Positions 20,108 to 30,482 are shown, counted from the first letter of the stretch. The stretch is DNA of 64,000 bases from Histomonas meleagridis (GCA_020186115.1 WSYJ01000184.1:186001-250000), one strand, 5' to 3'. The notes: generated by a model from the sequence alone, not told the origin. Made by a program: numbers and translations.

Positions 20108-20650
20108 TTATGTGATTGTGCTTTCGTCACGAAGGTATTCTCCAAGATCACCAATACGTGCAACAGCATGAATCGTAGGTAAGGCCTTACGTAACGCAAC
20201 ACTAGATTGAAGAGCAACGCCAAGGCCAATGGGAAGATTGTTTGCATTGTAAACAACAACACCATCATTTCTTTTTACACCTTCATCAATATTTTGAACA
20301 CCTTCTGCTAAAATATGTTGACCATAAAGAAAACCAATTTCAGCGGATGGCTTGATCCAAACTTTAGCTTGAGCAATTGGTGCAATAACTGAAAGTGATG
20401 TAACATGAAGGAAAAATCTGCCTTTGTGAGTAAACTTTCCCATGCAAATCCCTGCTGAAAGAAGGAGTTTAGATTGAAATGGTGGGCATAAATCAGCTAA
20501 TTGTTTTCGTAAATAATATACACGATCTTTATGAACCCTAAAAGTCCAATCTTGACCATCACGTTTAAGCAAAAGTTCTGCGTTGTTTCCAATGAATTGG
20601 TTTAGTTTTTCGAAGAAAATTCTTGCCTCTTCATTCCGTAATGGACGCAT
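20108..20650 (-). CDS. NIP7: 60S ribosome biogenesis factor NIP7
   Basis: 180 residues, the standard length for NIP7. N-terminal domain MRPLRNEEARIFFEKLNQFI; the PUA domain occupies about 95-170, with AKVWIKPSAEIGFLYGQHIL and VYNANNLPIGLGVAL. NIP7 is needed for 27S pre-rRNA processing and 60S assembly. ATG at 20650 is preceded on its strand by an ATAAACGGC box and ends the sequence AAAATCTCAA. It converges with RPS18, with about 225 bases between the stops. Confidence 0.93.
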   Translation of the reverse strand: MRPLRNEEARIFFEKLNQFIGNNAELLLKRDGQDWTFRVHKDRVYYLRKQLADLCPPFQSKLLLSAGICMGKFTHKGRFFLHVTSLSVIAPIAQAKVWIKPSAEIGFLYGQHILAEGVQNIDEGVKRNDGVVVYNANNLPIGLGVALQSSVALRKALPTIHAVARIGDLGEYLRDESTIT

Positions 20651-21245
20651 TTGAGATTTTGCGAACGACCATCAAGAAGCCGTTTATTCAAATTTTAAAT
20701 CAAGGAGCAAATTTTCTAAAAAAATTCGTCTATGTTTATATGCTTTTTTATGGTTTATGTATTGGATAAATTTATTAATTTATTAGTCGGAAATATATTT
20801 CTTTTGTTTTTCTTATGTTTTAAAATTGATATTATGTAGGAAAAAAATGTTGTATTCCATACACTTTTATCCTTTTTTTGTTTGACGCGCTATAAGAAAA
20901 GCATTAAAGTTACTCATTTCTTCATTCTCTTATGAAGCAAAAGAAACTTGAAAAGTGACAAGGTATTCAAAACATTTTCAAATTTAAGGAATACTAAAAA
21001 GCAAATAACGAAATACACAAAATTATTATATAAGGAAGTATAGTTGATTCAATAAATGTAAAAATTGCGACATACTATTAATTTCCAAAAATCACATAAT
21101 TATCAAAAAACCGTATTCGAAGATAAATAAAAAATTTACAGCACCAAACTCTTAACTATCTTTTGTTATTGTCTCGATACGCATGAATTCTTTTCTTCAC
21201 ATCATAAATACTTTTATTTTTTTTTACGTAATCGAATTTTATATT
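20651..21245. other. Intergenic, AT-rich
   Basis: About 600 bases between NIP7 and the minisatellite. No gene recognised. Confidence 0.5.
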
Positions 21246-21582
21246 CTTCAAATAATTTACTTCATCAAATTATTTACTTCTTCAAATTATTTACTTCTTC
21301 AAATTATTTACTTCTTCAAATAATTTACTTCATCAAATTATTTACTTCTTCAAATTATTTACTTCTTCAAATTATTTACTTTTAAATTATTTACTTCTTC
21401 AAATTATTTACTTCTTCAAATTATTTACTTTCAAATTATTTACTTCTTCAAATTATTTACTTTTAAATTATTTACTTCTTCAAATTATTTACTTTTAAAT
21501 TATTTACTTCTTCAAATAATTTACTTCATCAAATTATTTACTTCTTCACATTATTACTTCTTCAAATTATTTACTTTATATT
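21246..21582 (+). repeat. 17-bp minisatellite
   Basis: About 19 tandem copies of a 17-base unit, TTCAAATTATTTACTTC, with variants (AAATAATTTAC, ACTTCATCAAA) and a few shortened units (TTTTAAATTATTTAC). It lies just downstream (3' side) of the fucosyltransferase gene. The unit length and sequence are close to the inserts found inside ankyrin genes; see findings. Confidence 0.93.
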
Positions 21583-21634
21583 ATTTATTTTAAAACAAAA
21601 TTTTTTCGAAAGAAATTTATATTTTATTTATATA

Positions 21635-22942
21635 TCACCATCCAAAGTTCAAAGTTTTATTACAGACTTCGCATTGATAAGGCGTTAGACACTGTACATC
21701 GCCCACTTCAAGGTACGGGAATTTTGTTGCGTTTGGGTAATACTGCATGTTCAGCTCCAATATGAGTCTGTTCCAATTACTACTCAACGTTCCTATTACG
21801 TAATCGGCGTTTACCGCTTCTTCCAAATTCGCGAAGGAGCTCAACGACATATCGAAGAAGTCATTAATTTTCCAAAGGTCGAATCCTCCTTTTCTTCTAC
21901 TGAAGTTGTAATATGATATATCGAATCGGTCCCTAAACTTCAAGAAGTAATCGATCGGCTGTTGGTCATCGCTACTTATGAACACCGAAATTTTATCCTT
22001 TCGAATCAATTTGTTTAACACTTCCAATGGATATAAATATTTCGATGTATCAATGAGTTTCATCTCGAGATATTTGTCGCCTTTACGAATGTGCATTGAG
22101 ACATCATAATGATCTTTAGGATTAACTAACGCTTTGTTTCGAAACTCTTTGACCCATTTTGTTAAGTTGTCACTAAAACGCGTTATGAAATACGCTGATT
22201 GTACCCGCCAATAAAAAGAATGTAATTCTGGTGGAATGGCTATTCGTTGCATTACAGATCGGACTGATTCAGGTAACGCTGCTTGAGGATGTTCGATGAT
22301 TCGCATGAACTTAGGATCAGAATAATTGATTTCTTCTTTCGTAAATTTACACGATGATACGGGTTGGAAATAACAATCAAAACCATTACTACCTGAACAT
22401 TGTGGACAATTTAAAAACCTGTGATTATCTTTGGTGTCATAAACAACTGTACGATTAAGTTCAATGCCGCGCGCAATATAACTACCAATGACATGAACAT
22501 AAGCACCAATTCCAGTATACCAGCCGCCGGGAATTAAAAGGAAATCCCTTTCGCTGCAGTCCTTCGGGAATTGGTTTTCATAAATTATTTTTTGTATTTC
22601 ATCTGTGCCATATAATCCGTGCTCATCATGCTTTAATGGCTTGTCACGTTTGGGGTCGAAGAAAAAGACTTTTTGATGCATTGTGTCATAAGGATAATAT
22701 GAGGACAAAATATTTTCGATTTCATCTTTGGTCAGATTATTTTTGATGAAATCTTCCCAAAGTTTGTATTGAAGATCAAAACATTTATGTGAGACAATTC
22801 TAAAAACGGTATGAATGCCCGATAATTCGTGAAAAGAATAAGTTTTGTAATATACGTATAAAATGAGAAAAAACATCGGGAAAAGCTTTAATATAGATAT
22901 AAAGATATTTTGATCTTTTTGAATTTCTGCTTCTTTTGGCAT
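21635..22942 (-). CDS. Alpha-1,6-fucosyltransferase-like glycosyltransferase (GT23-type)
   Basis: 435-residue type II membrane protein: short cytoplasmic tail, one transmembrane helix at about 13-31, then a lumenal catalytic domain. The PGGWYTGIGAYVHVIGSYIARG block (about 138-159) matches the region of FUT8/NodZ in which GxG binds near the acceptor side. HIRKGDK (284-290) matches the GDP-fucose-binding HxRRTDK motif, and ADYVIGTLSSNWNRLILEL is the family's GTxSSxxxRxxxE motif. Paired Cys (SCKF, CPQCSGSNGFDC, CLTPYQCEVCNKT) suggest disulfides. FUT8-type enzymes add core fucose to N-glycans in the Golgi. The exact linkage is not proven here. Confidence 0.75.
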   Translation of the reverse strand: MPKEAEIQKDQNIFISILKLFPMFFLILYVYYKTYSFHELSGIHTVFRIVSHKCFDLQYKLWEDFIKNNLTKDEIENILSSYYPYDTMHQKVFFFDPKRDKPLKHDEHGLYGTDEIQKIIYENQFPKDCSERDFLLIPGGWYTGIGAYVHVIGSYIARGIELNRTVVYDTKDNHRFLNCPQCSGSNGFDCYFQPVSSCKFTKEEINYSDPKFMRIIEHPQAALPESVRSVMQRIAIPPELHSFYWRVQSAYFITRFSDNLTKWVKEFRNKALVNPKDHYDVSMHIRKGDKYLEMKLIDTSKYLYPLEVLNKLIRKDKISVFISSDDQQPIDYFLKFRDRFDISYYNFSRRKGGFDLWKINDFFDMSLSSFANLEEAVNADYVIGTLSSNWNRLILELNMQYYPNATKFPYLEVGDVQCLTPYQCEVCNKTLNFGW

Positions 22943-24010
22943 TAAACGCGAAATTTAATCCCCCTTCTTCTTAATTTGTAAACAAATAAACACTCTGTTT
23001 CTTTTATCAAAAAGTAGAAGAAAATAAAGTACATCAATACAAAACGATCAAAGCAATAGGGGCGCCTTCAACCCATCTGAATTGGATTGAAAGATTTGTG
23101 TACACTTTTATTTCAAATTTCAAAGTGTAATATGCAAATTCAGAGTACTTAAAAAGCTCGATTTTTAGGTATTCAAAAACAAGAAAATTGAACGAATTAA
23201 TCCAACGACTATTGAAATCTTTTGGAATTGAATGTGCTGATGATCATCATGATAAATCTTCAAAAATAACAAAAAATACAGCTAATTAAACAATTTGGAA
23301 GCAATATATGCTCTTCCTCAGTCAAACATAGCAATTGTATGCAATTTATTTTCATACAATGTTATAATTTCTAATTTTTAAAATTATCATTACTAAAAAA
23401 TTCAAAAAGACCATTAATTTATCATACAACTGAATTAGTTTTTACAATAAATTAATGGTAATTAACAAAAAATTCCTCAAATATTTTCAAAAAATAAGTA
23501 ATCATTGGTTACATATTTAACTCACCATAAACCAAAAGCAGCCAACAGTACACGCTGTACTTTACATGAAAAAAGTTTCTGAGTTATAATAAAATCGTTT
23601 TTTAATTTATAAATCAAAAAAAATCAAATGATTATCATATCACAAAATAACATATATTATAGCAAATCGAATTTGTGATTAAAAATCGCCAAAGTTTTTT
23701 TAAAACCAATTTATTGTAATCCTTCAACGTGAATTTACTTTCTGATTTTGAGTACTTTATTTTACAGTTTACGTTTTTGAGTAAATATTTTAAACGTTCG
23801 TCATATCTTCAAACTTTTCACTGGTACGAAGTCTATATCGCCATTTATAGCTGTTGCTTCTTGTAAATAAATTGTTCCAATAGTTCCGCTTTGAAAACTA
23901 TTTTCATAAAACGTTTGTATTTGTGTAATAAAATCTTCAACATTGAGAAATAAATGTTTATTAATGTTTGGACTCTATTAAAAAATGGTTTTCATTATTC
24001 ACATGATGAT
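22943..24010. other. Intergenic with one small coding-like remnant
   Basis: About 1.07 kb. At 23175-23288 the plus strand reads KTRKLNELIQRLLKSFGIEC followed by ADDHHDKSSKITKNTAN and a stop, which looks like the C-terminal tail of a lost gene but has no start and no identified family. Nothing else was recognised. Confidence 0.35.
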
Positions 24011-25303
24011 TTACTTTGTTTGACTCTTTGTTTTAGCTTTTGTTCTTGAGAACATTGTATATGATTCCTGGATATATTTAATATTTGTTGAGATTGAATT
24101 CAATGGTATGTTGCCCAACTCGCAAATCACCAAATCCACGTATTCTCCGGGCGTTATATCATAATTTAACGCTAAGTACTCTTGATCGGTTTTTGTTTCA
24201 TCGCTTGGCACTTTTTCGATAAACTCTTTTCCAATGATTTCGTTCTTTGCTAATGCGTCGATTCGAACATCGCTGACGAACCTATAGGAGCCACAAACGA
24301 AGAAGACTGGGACATTACAATCAGACGCAACCATTGAAATCATTGCTGTTCCAGCTGGAGTTTGTGCAGCATTATTTGATAATATACCACAGGGTTCAAT
24401 GAGAACTTTCTTAACTTCAGGCATAACATAGCTAAGTCCGCTAATTAAAACATATTTGACATCAAGATCAGAGATCTCTTCAACAAGACGTCGTGATTGG
24501 AAATTAGGACGTGAGTCAACAACAATTACACGGAACTTTTTACCTTGTGATGCAGCAATACGAAATGCTTTACATATTAATGGTGACCAACCATAAGTAA
24601 GAATGACATCATCATCAACAATGGTATCGGCTGTAGTCTTAGAAAGGAAGTTACTGACTTCGTTAATTTTATCATCAATAAAACTTTGAATAGCATCAAG
24701 AAGATCAGATCGTTGAACTTCTGGAGGTGGAGGATTTTCAGTGATGATTTGGTTCTTTATGTAACGTACAGCATTACCAATACCTATAGTAGTTGGTGTG
24801 AGACGAATTATTGAAATTAAATTCATTGTACGCTTGATTAAAGAAAAGAGATTTTGAATAATTTGACCACGATCATCAACAGGCTCATCTCTGATTTGAG
24901 CCATCATCATTTTTAGAAAGATTTTTGTACGTTCGTCTTCATCAATTGAAACGTCTTGTGCAGTTTGAAGAGCAAATTCAAGAAGGGCAGGGTGAACAAG
25001 ATCTCTGTCTGCAGGCTTCATACGAGATAATAATTCCTCTGTAGTCCAACGGTGAATCACTGGAATATGAGGGAATAGTACGGAAATTTCGGAAATTTGT
25101 TTTTCAGGGGCATCACCATTTTGTTGGGATTGATTATTTTGAGCTTGTTGTTTTTGTTGAGCTTGATTTCTTTGCTGTTGATTTTGTTGTTGATTTCTTT
25201 GTTGTTTTTGATTTTGCTGTTTACGCTGCACATTGTTATCCTTTGTTTGTCTCCTTTGAGTTTTCTTTTGTTGATTTGCTTGTTGGGATTGAACTTCCGA
25301 CAT
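24011..25303 (-). CDS. EIF2B4: Translation initiation factor eIF2B delta subunit
   Basis: 430 residues. A Gln/Asn/Lys-rich disordered N-terminus (residues 1-65) precedes the eIF2B alpha/beta/delta fold. Landmarks: helical N-terminal part HPALLEFALQTAQDVSIDED, then the Rossmann-like half with DDDVILTYGWSPLICKAFR (usual VxxTHxxSxxV), FRVIVVDSRPNFQSRRL, KVLIEPCGILSNNAAQTPAG (the GxxxxxxxGSxxN-type signature) and a C-terminal YEYITxxLxE-like region. The delta subunit is part of the regulatory core of the guanine-nucleotide exchange factor for eIF2. The PAIxA-type features and length favour delta over alpha or beta. ATG 25303; divergent from Arp3 with 149 bases between. Confidence 0.85.
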   Translation of the reverse strand: MSEVQSQQANQQKKTQRRQTKDNNVQRKQQNQKQQRNQQQNQQQRNQAQQKQQAQNNQSQQNGDAPEKQISEISVLFPHIPVIHRWTTEELLSRMKPADRDLVHPALLEFALQTAQDVSIDEDERTKIFLKMMMAQIRDEPVDDRGQIIQNLFSLIKRTMNLISIIRLTPTTIGIGNAVRYIKNQIITENPPPPEVQRSDLLDAIQSFIDDKINEVSNFLSKTTADTIVDDDVILTYGWSPLICKAFRIAASQGKKFRVIVVDSRPNFQSRRLVEEISDLDVKYVLISGLSYVMPEVKKVLIEPCGILSNNAAQTPAGTAMISMVASDCNVPVFFVCGSYRFVSDVRIDALAKNEIIGKEFIEKVPSDETKTDQEYLALNYDITPGEYVDLVICELGNIPLNSISTNIKYIQESYTMFSRTKAKTKSQTK

Positions 25304-25452
25304 TAAATTAAAATTCGGTTAACGATTTGGTCCAAGAAAAAAGAGAAAGTCACTTTTTACGATAGACTATTTTTGGGGTGCACCTGCCATTTTGATTTGT
25401 CCACCAATGAGCGGTTTTTCAGAAATTTTGAATAAAACGGTATTTCACATTC
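25304..25452. promoter_or_regulatory. Divergent promoter region of eIF2B-delta and Arp3
   Basis: 149 bases between two start codons. Contains ATTTTTGGGGTGC (also before RSPH9 at 34662 and, as CTTTGGGGTGC, near 37150), GCGGTTTTT and AAACGG boxes, a TTAACCG box on the eIF2B side, and an initiator-like TCACATT at 25445-25451 immediately before the Arp3 ATG. The boxes resemble Myb-type AACGG sites. Confidence 0.5.
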
Positions 25453-26712
25453 ATGGCGAACATCAATACCCCAGTTATCATTGATGTTGGTACCGGTTAT
25501 ACCAAATTGGGCTATTCCACGAACAATCGCCCCGATTACATCATTCCTACATTAATTGGAAACAGAGATCTTAAAAATGTCTCCCAGGCTCAAATGACAG
25601 GAACAGAGGATCTTGATTTTTACATCGGTTACGAAGCGATCCAAAATCAAACCCTTTACCCAAACCACAACATAATGAAGCACGGTCAAATCGAAGATTG
25701 GGATAAAATCGAACAAATGTGGGAACAATGTCTCTTCAAATACCTCCGTTGTGAGCCAGAAGATCACCCAGTTCTTTTAACTGAGCCACCATTAAACTCC
25801 CCAGATAACCGTGAATTCACAGCCGAAATTATGTTCGAAACTTTCAACGTTCCTTACCTTTACATCGGTATGCAAGCTATGCTTGCAATTGCTGCTTCAT
25901 GGTCCAAAGAAGGTCAAAAATCATTAACTGGTTGTGTTGTTGATTCTGGTGATGGTGTTACTCATGTTATCCCTGTTGTCGAAGGTTACCCAATCTCTAA
26001 CGCAATTCAACACGTACCTGTCGCAGGTCGTGAAATGACTCTTTTCATCGCCGATCTCTTGAAAGATCGTGAACCTCAAGTTCCTCCAGAAGATCGTTTC
26101 ACAGCAGCTCGTGAGATTAAGGAGCGTTTCTGCAAGGTCGCCAAGCATCCAAGTCCAACATTTGCCATGTTCGATAAGAATAGATCCAAATACATCACAA
26201 AGTATCAAGGAGTATCTTCAAAGACAGGCAAACCATTCGAATGTGAAGTTGGTTACGAACGATTCCTTGCACCAGAAGTTTGGTTCTCACCAGAACTTGT
26301 CAGTAATGAATACACAACACCAATTTCCGTTCTTATTGACCGCGCGATCCAATTATCACCAATCACCAACCGTATGCAATTGTATAATAACATTGTTCTT
26401 TCCGGTGGTTCGACAACATTCAAAGGATTGGCCGGTCGACTTCAAGCCGATGTTCAAGTTCTTGTTGATGAAAGACTTAGAGAGAATGCAGAGCGTGAAT
26501 CCAAGAGAATTAATCGTAAGATTGAGGCCGGTAAAGTCCCCGTTAGGATTGTTGAACATCGACGTCAACAATATGCAGTTTGGTATGGTGGTGCTATGCT
26601 TGCACAAACAGGCGAAGCATTCTTAAGGAAATGTCATACCAAACAACAATACGATGAGGTTGGCCCATCGATTGCACGCGCAAGTGCAATGTTTGGTGAC
26701 AGTGCTGTCTAA
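25453..26712 (+). CDS. ARP3: Actin-related protein 3 (Arp2/3 complex)
   Basis: 419 residues, normal Arp3 length. Actin fold with phosphate loop 1 VIIDVGTGYTKLGYS, then PTLIGNRD, DLDFYIGYEA, LLTEPPLNSPDNREFTAEIM, phosphate loop 2 GCVVDSGDGVTHVIPV, the Arp3-typical VPVAGREMTLFIADLL and ILSGGSTTFKGLAGRLQ, and WYGGAMLA near the end. Arp3 with Arp2 and five other subunits nucleates branched actin, which drives the amoeboid spreading of trichomonads. Codon use is C-rich at third positions compared with the ankyrin genes, consistent with strong expression. ATG is two bases after TCACATT. Confidence 0.95.
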   Translation: MANINTPVIIDVGTGYTKLGYSTNNRPDYIIPTLIGNRDLKNVSQAQMTGTEDLDFYIGYEAIQNQTLYPNHNIMKHGQIEDWDKIEQMWEQCLFKYLRCEPEDHPVLLTEPPLNSPDNREFTAEIMFETFNVPYLYIGMQAMLAIAASWSKEGQKSLTGCVVDSGDGVTHVIPVVEGYPISNAIQHVPVAGREMTLFIADLLKDREPQVPPEDRFTAAREIKERFCKVAKHPSPTFAMFDKNRSKYITKYQGVSSKTGKPFECEVGYERFLAPEVWFSPELVSNEYTTPISVLIDRAIQLSPITNRMQLYNNIVLSGGSTTFKGLAGRLQADVQVLVDERLRENAERESKRINRKIEAGKVPVRIVEHRRQQYAVWYGGAMLAQTGEAFLRKCHTKQQYDEVGPSIARASAMFGDSAV

Positions 26713-27226
26713 AAGCCAATTAATAAATCAAAAGTTTTATTCATCTTTGATGTGCGTCACTTTTAGCCGGCATTTTTTCAATAAAACCGAAATATTATTA
26801 TTTTTCGATTTGAAATTGCGTTTTTTCCTGAGCTATAGAGGGGAACAAATGCCATTCGGCCGTAGGGTTGACGGGAGCTATAGATACGACGAATACTTTG
26901 GCTATTTTTATTCAATTTCATCAATTTGAAATTTATATCAATTTCCACAAATTGATGAATGATACACTCGAAATATAAGTTTGAGGAACAATTAATAAGC
27001 TAAAAACACTTAGATTTTAAGGAGATAATGATTATCATTGATCAAATAAATTAATCATGTTACATTTTTACCAAAAAAGAAAAACAAATTGATGGTAGGA
27101 AACAAATACCAATGGTTTTGGTCAGGATAAAATTATGGGCAGAAATCCGTCCAACTTGTTTGGTTGGATTACAGCTTTTTCAAAGGCTTTTATCGAATAA
27201 TCAGAAAATTTCAGAGGATTCGTCAA

Positions 27227-28150
27227 ATGCAAATGCAGGCGTCAGAGAAAATCAATCTTCAGCCAACGCCCCCTACCTGCGATACTGATGCCGTGGCAGC
27301 CCATTACTCATCATCTGTGAGTGGAAAGGAGGGTGATGAAGCTTGGCAAAACATTTTATCGACATTTTTGAAAAACTTTAAAAACCCAAAAGCGTTATCA
27401 ACATTGGCTAGATCAATATCTGCGATAGGACAACAAAATAATGCTTCACCAACTTCATCAAATACTCAAAAAAAATCAAAACAAAACAAACAAAGAACAA
27501 AACAAAAAAAATCAAATAATGAACAGCAGCGCGCAAAAACGAAAGTTCAAAAACCTTTAAAAATTAAAGAACCTCCAAAAAAATCAATATACGAAAAAAG
27601 ACAAAGAATTATCATTAATCCTTCAGAAATAAGAAGAATTCAGACACCAGATTGGACTGTTTACGAACATGACGATCATCCTGAAATTCCATCTCCAAGA
27701 TCAGATTTTCATTTTGATATTGTGAAAGAACATCATCGGTTAGAAGTTTGCGAATACAGAATAATTAATGGCATTGATAAGAAATATGGACATCCTGCTT
27801 ATTGTATTGATGCTGCTGACGAATCAGAAGATTTAAATTTATTACCATTTGAAATCGAAAAATATCAAAATTATGAATGTAAGGTATATCCTCAAAAGGT
27901 ACCAACGTTTTGGCCTCCACGAGTTTGGGATAAAGAAGATAATAAATTTTCTCAAGATGAAAGTGATCAACTTCTAAGCTTAATTGTATCATCCAAATCG
28001 TTGGAGACAGAGGTACGTCGAGTTGTACGGTCTCGTACTCCTTCGGTTAAACCGAAATCTCGGAAATCAGAAAGATCACGAAATTCGATTGTTAAGCTTC
28101 CTATGACTACCTTTGATACAGACTCATCCTCAGATGAAACCGATTTCTAA
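27227..28150 (+). CDS. Unknown protein, probably with 5' frameshifts
   Basis: From ATG 27227 a 307-residue protein. It starts with a Ser/Ala-rich region, has a short helix (WQNILSTFLKNFKNPKAL), a basic Gln/Lys/Asn tract, then a more ordered part (RIIINPSEIRRIQTPDWTVY, FHFDIVKEHHRLEVCEYRII) and a Ser-rich phosphorylation-like tail. No family was recognised. Upstream, an ATG at 27135 reads MGRNPSNLFGWITAFSKAFI and then stops. Continuing one base over gives a Ser/Asn-rich stretch (SEDSSNANAGV) that returns to the main frame in a run of five C (27267-27271). Two single-base indels would make one protein starting at 27135, so the annotated start may be wrong. Confidence 0.5.
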   Translation: MQMQASEKINLQPTPPTCDTDAVAAHYSSSVSGKEGDEAWQNILSTFLKNFKNPKALSTLARSISAIGQQNNASPTSSNTQKKSKQNKQRTKQKKSNNEQQRAKTKVQKPLKIKEPPKKSIYEKRQRIIINPSEIRRIQTPDWTVYEHDDHPEIPSPRSDFHFDIVKEHHRLEVCEYRIINGIDKKYGHPAYCIDAADESEDLNLLPFEIEKYQNYECKVYPQKVPTFWPPRVWDKEDNKFSQDESDQLLSLIVSSKSLETEVRRVVRSRTPSVKPKSRKSERSRNSIVKLPMTTFDTDSSSDETDF

Positions 28151-28303
28151 TTTGTGTGTTCACAATACTAATTTCTATCTAAAAATATATTATTTGTTTT
28201 CGAACAATATATTTTTGTTTGATGAAATATGTCAAAATTAAAACGAATTTGATGCGTTCTGATAAATAAAAATTTATAAAATGTTTATAATTTATTATAC
28301 ATT

Positions 28304-28792
28304 TCATGAATCTTCGGATATAGGCCTTTGTGTATCTATTTCTTTTTCGTCTGGAAATATATTAAAATTGCTATCGGATAATTTATATGCATGGAAAGAT
28401 TTGATTGACGACTCATTTTGAGATTTTCTTTCTGGAACTTGATCTTTGTCAAGAGTTATACTGTACTTGATTAATATACTCTGTCTACTGTCAGTTACAA
28501 AGCACGGAATAGAATCTCCAATCGTATTCGGATCAACACCTTCAAATAATTGAAGAACTAATGGTGTTAACCTTCCAGCTATAATATCGTTAACTATTGC
28601 TTGTGAGCTTGAATTGTATTGAGATGATGTTTCAAAATATGGTAATCCCATTGCAAAAGATCTAAGTGAGAAATTTGATTTATTAAAAAATGCATCAATA
28701 TAGGTATCATAATTTGGTGCTTCTTGAGGTGACTCAAAATTTGAGCACCTTTGTATTCGTATTTTTTTGCGGGATTTTATAGAACTACTCAT
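28304..28792 (-). CDS. Unknown protein
   Basis: 162 residues from ATG 28792 (the frame extends to 28891 but only from a GTG). Begins with a Ser/Lys/Arg-rich basic patch (MSSSIKSRKKIRIQRCSNF), then a mixed region (FFNKSNFSLRSFAMGLPYFE, AIVNDIIAGRLTPLVLQLFE, then SIPCFVTDSRQSILIKYSIT) that looks folded, and an acidic tail. No family recognised. It converges with the gene ending at 28150. Confidence 0.45.
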   Translation of the reverse strand: MSSSIKSRKKIRIQRCSNFESPQEAPNYDTYIDAFFNKSNFSLRSFAMGLPYFETSSQYNSSSQAIVNDIIAGRLTPLVLQLFEGVDPNTIGDSIPCFVTDSRQSILIKYSITLDKDQVPERKSQNESSIKSFHAYKLSDSNFNIFPDEKEIDTQRPISEDS

Positions 28793-29141
28793 TGTGCTAC
28801 TTTCAACGTGGTTTGTCTCTTTTGGCAAATCACTGAAAACTTTTTGTGTCACTTTATCAAAAAGTCGTAATTTTTGAAATGAGCTCAACACAAATTTGAA
28901 TCACCTAACGGTTCTATAACTGGTCAATGACTATTACTGATTTTGTTTTCACCGAAAATTAATTATTCATATACATCTTTTGGTTTTTTTATTATGAATT
29001 TTATTAATTGAAGTGATAACATTCATTAATAGCATTATAATATCCTAAAAGTTGTCTATACTTTGATGAATTCTTTGTTTTTTGATCTATCTTTGACAGA
29101 GTAATTTAATTTGGGAATAACGTATTTTAACGTATTTCCGA

Positions 29142-30317
29142 ATGAAAGCTGCTATAAAAGCAATTAATGACGAAGATGAAGATGCATTCAAAAATGCACT
29201 AGAACAGATTAATGATATTAATGCAGTTTTTCTTTGTTTTTTGGAGTATATTTGTTTTATTGAATATTTCTTTTTTTTGAATCGAAATCACTCCTTTATC
29301 TTGCCACAGAAAAAAAATCAATACCAATTGTTAAAATCATTCTTGAAAAAAATCCTAATCCTAATCAATTAAATGTTCTTTAATTAATTATGCAAATGTT
29401 TTTTTGTTTTAATTGGTATTGCACCATTACACTTAGCTACAGAAAACACAGAATTATTTAAGTTGCTTTTCGAAAAAGGCGGTGACTGTAATCTTAGAGA
29501 TAGTATTAATTAATTTAATTTCATGTTTCTTTTCTATTATTCAAATTTCTTTATGTTTAACCAAAGACACCAATTTTTTATGCTGTTGATAACAATAATA
29601 AAGAATTAGTTCATTTCCTACTTGAAAATGGTAGTGAAGCAAATGTTACATGTAATGACAAAATTTATTTAATTTATAACGAACACCTCTTCATGATGCA
29701 GCTGAACGCGGAAACATAGAAATTGCTACTGCTCTTATTGATAAAGGGTGCGATGTTAATGCGCAAAATTGGGTTTAAATCATTTTTTTAATTTTTCTAT
29801 CACGTTTACAATACAACGCCTTTACATCTTGCAGCTCAATACGGAAGGTTTGAAATGATCGAATATCTTCTTTCAAAAGGTGCTTTTATTGATGCACAAG
29901 ACCAACAAATTTGATTATTCGTTTTGGTGTTAATTAATTTTTTAACGAACTCCACTTCATTTGGCAGCTGCAAATAATTACGGCGAAATATGTCAATACT
30001 TAATTAGTTCTGGTTGTGATCATACGATTACAAATAACGAAGGAATTACTGGTGTTGATGCAGCACCTCCAACATTACGTAAAGAATTAACAGATTTCGT
30101 CATAAACAATTTGATGAACAAATCGCGTGGGATTGAAATAAGTTCATCAAATGCAGGAATTTGTGTATTTTGTCAAAGTGAAAATGCAGAATATGTATTT
30201 TTGCCTTGTCAACATGTTTCTCTTTGTTCAAAGTGTTATCAAGATAATAAGGATAAATTAAAGTTCTGCCCAATGTGCCGAAAGACTCTTAGTTCAGTCC
30301 AAAAAATACAAGAATAA
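29142..30317 (+). CDS. Ankyrin-repeat RING-finger protein with interrupted repeats
   Basis: Probable E3 ubiquitin ligase. From ATG 29142 a short helical start (MKAAIKAINDEDEDAFKNAL) is followed by about six ankyrin repeats lying in different frames: YLATEKKSIPIVKIILEK, APLHLATENTELFKLLFEKG, PIFYAVDNNNKELVHFLLEN, TPLHDAAERGNIEIATALID, TPLHLAAQYGRFEMIEYLLS and TPLHLAAANNYGEICQYLIS. A C-terminal C3HC4 RING follows (CVFCQSENAEYVFLPCQHVS, then CSKCYQDN and CPMC). Linker inserts: 29384-29417, 29779-29812 and 29912-29945 (34 bases each), 29663-29679 (17), 29511-29563 (53), and one at about 29227-29285 whose ends are unclear. The final repeat flows uninterrupted into the RING (29961-30317). A preserved RING after five broken linkers argues that the inserts are removed. 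Confidence 0.65.
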
Positions 30318-30482
30318 CATTGAAAAGTAAAAGAAATTTCTTTGAAAATAACCGATTATTATATTGGAAAATTTTGAACTATATTCAAATTTCAGAGGGT
30401 GGAGGATGGATATAAAACATAGAATTCAATTCAAAAAGTAAGCGTCAGTTGGAGCTTGCTCTTGAAGCAAAGAGAATCTTCG

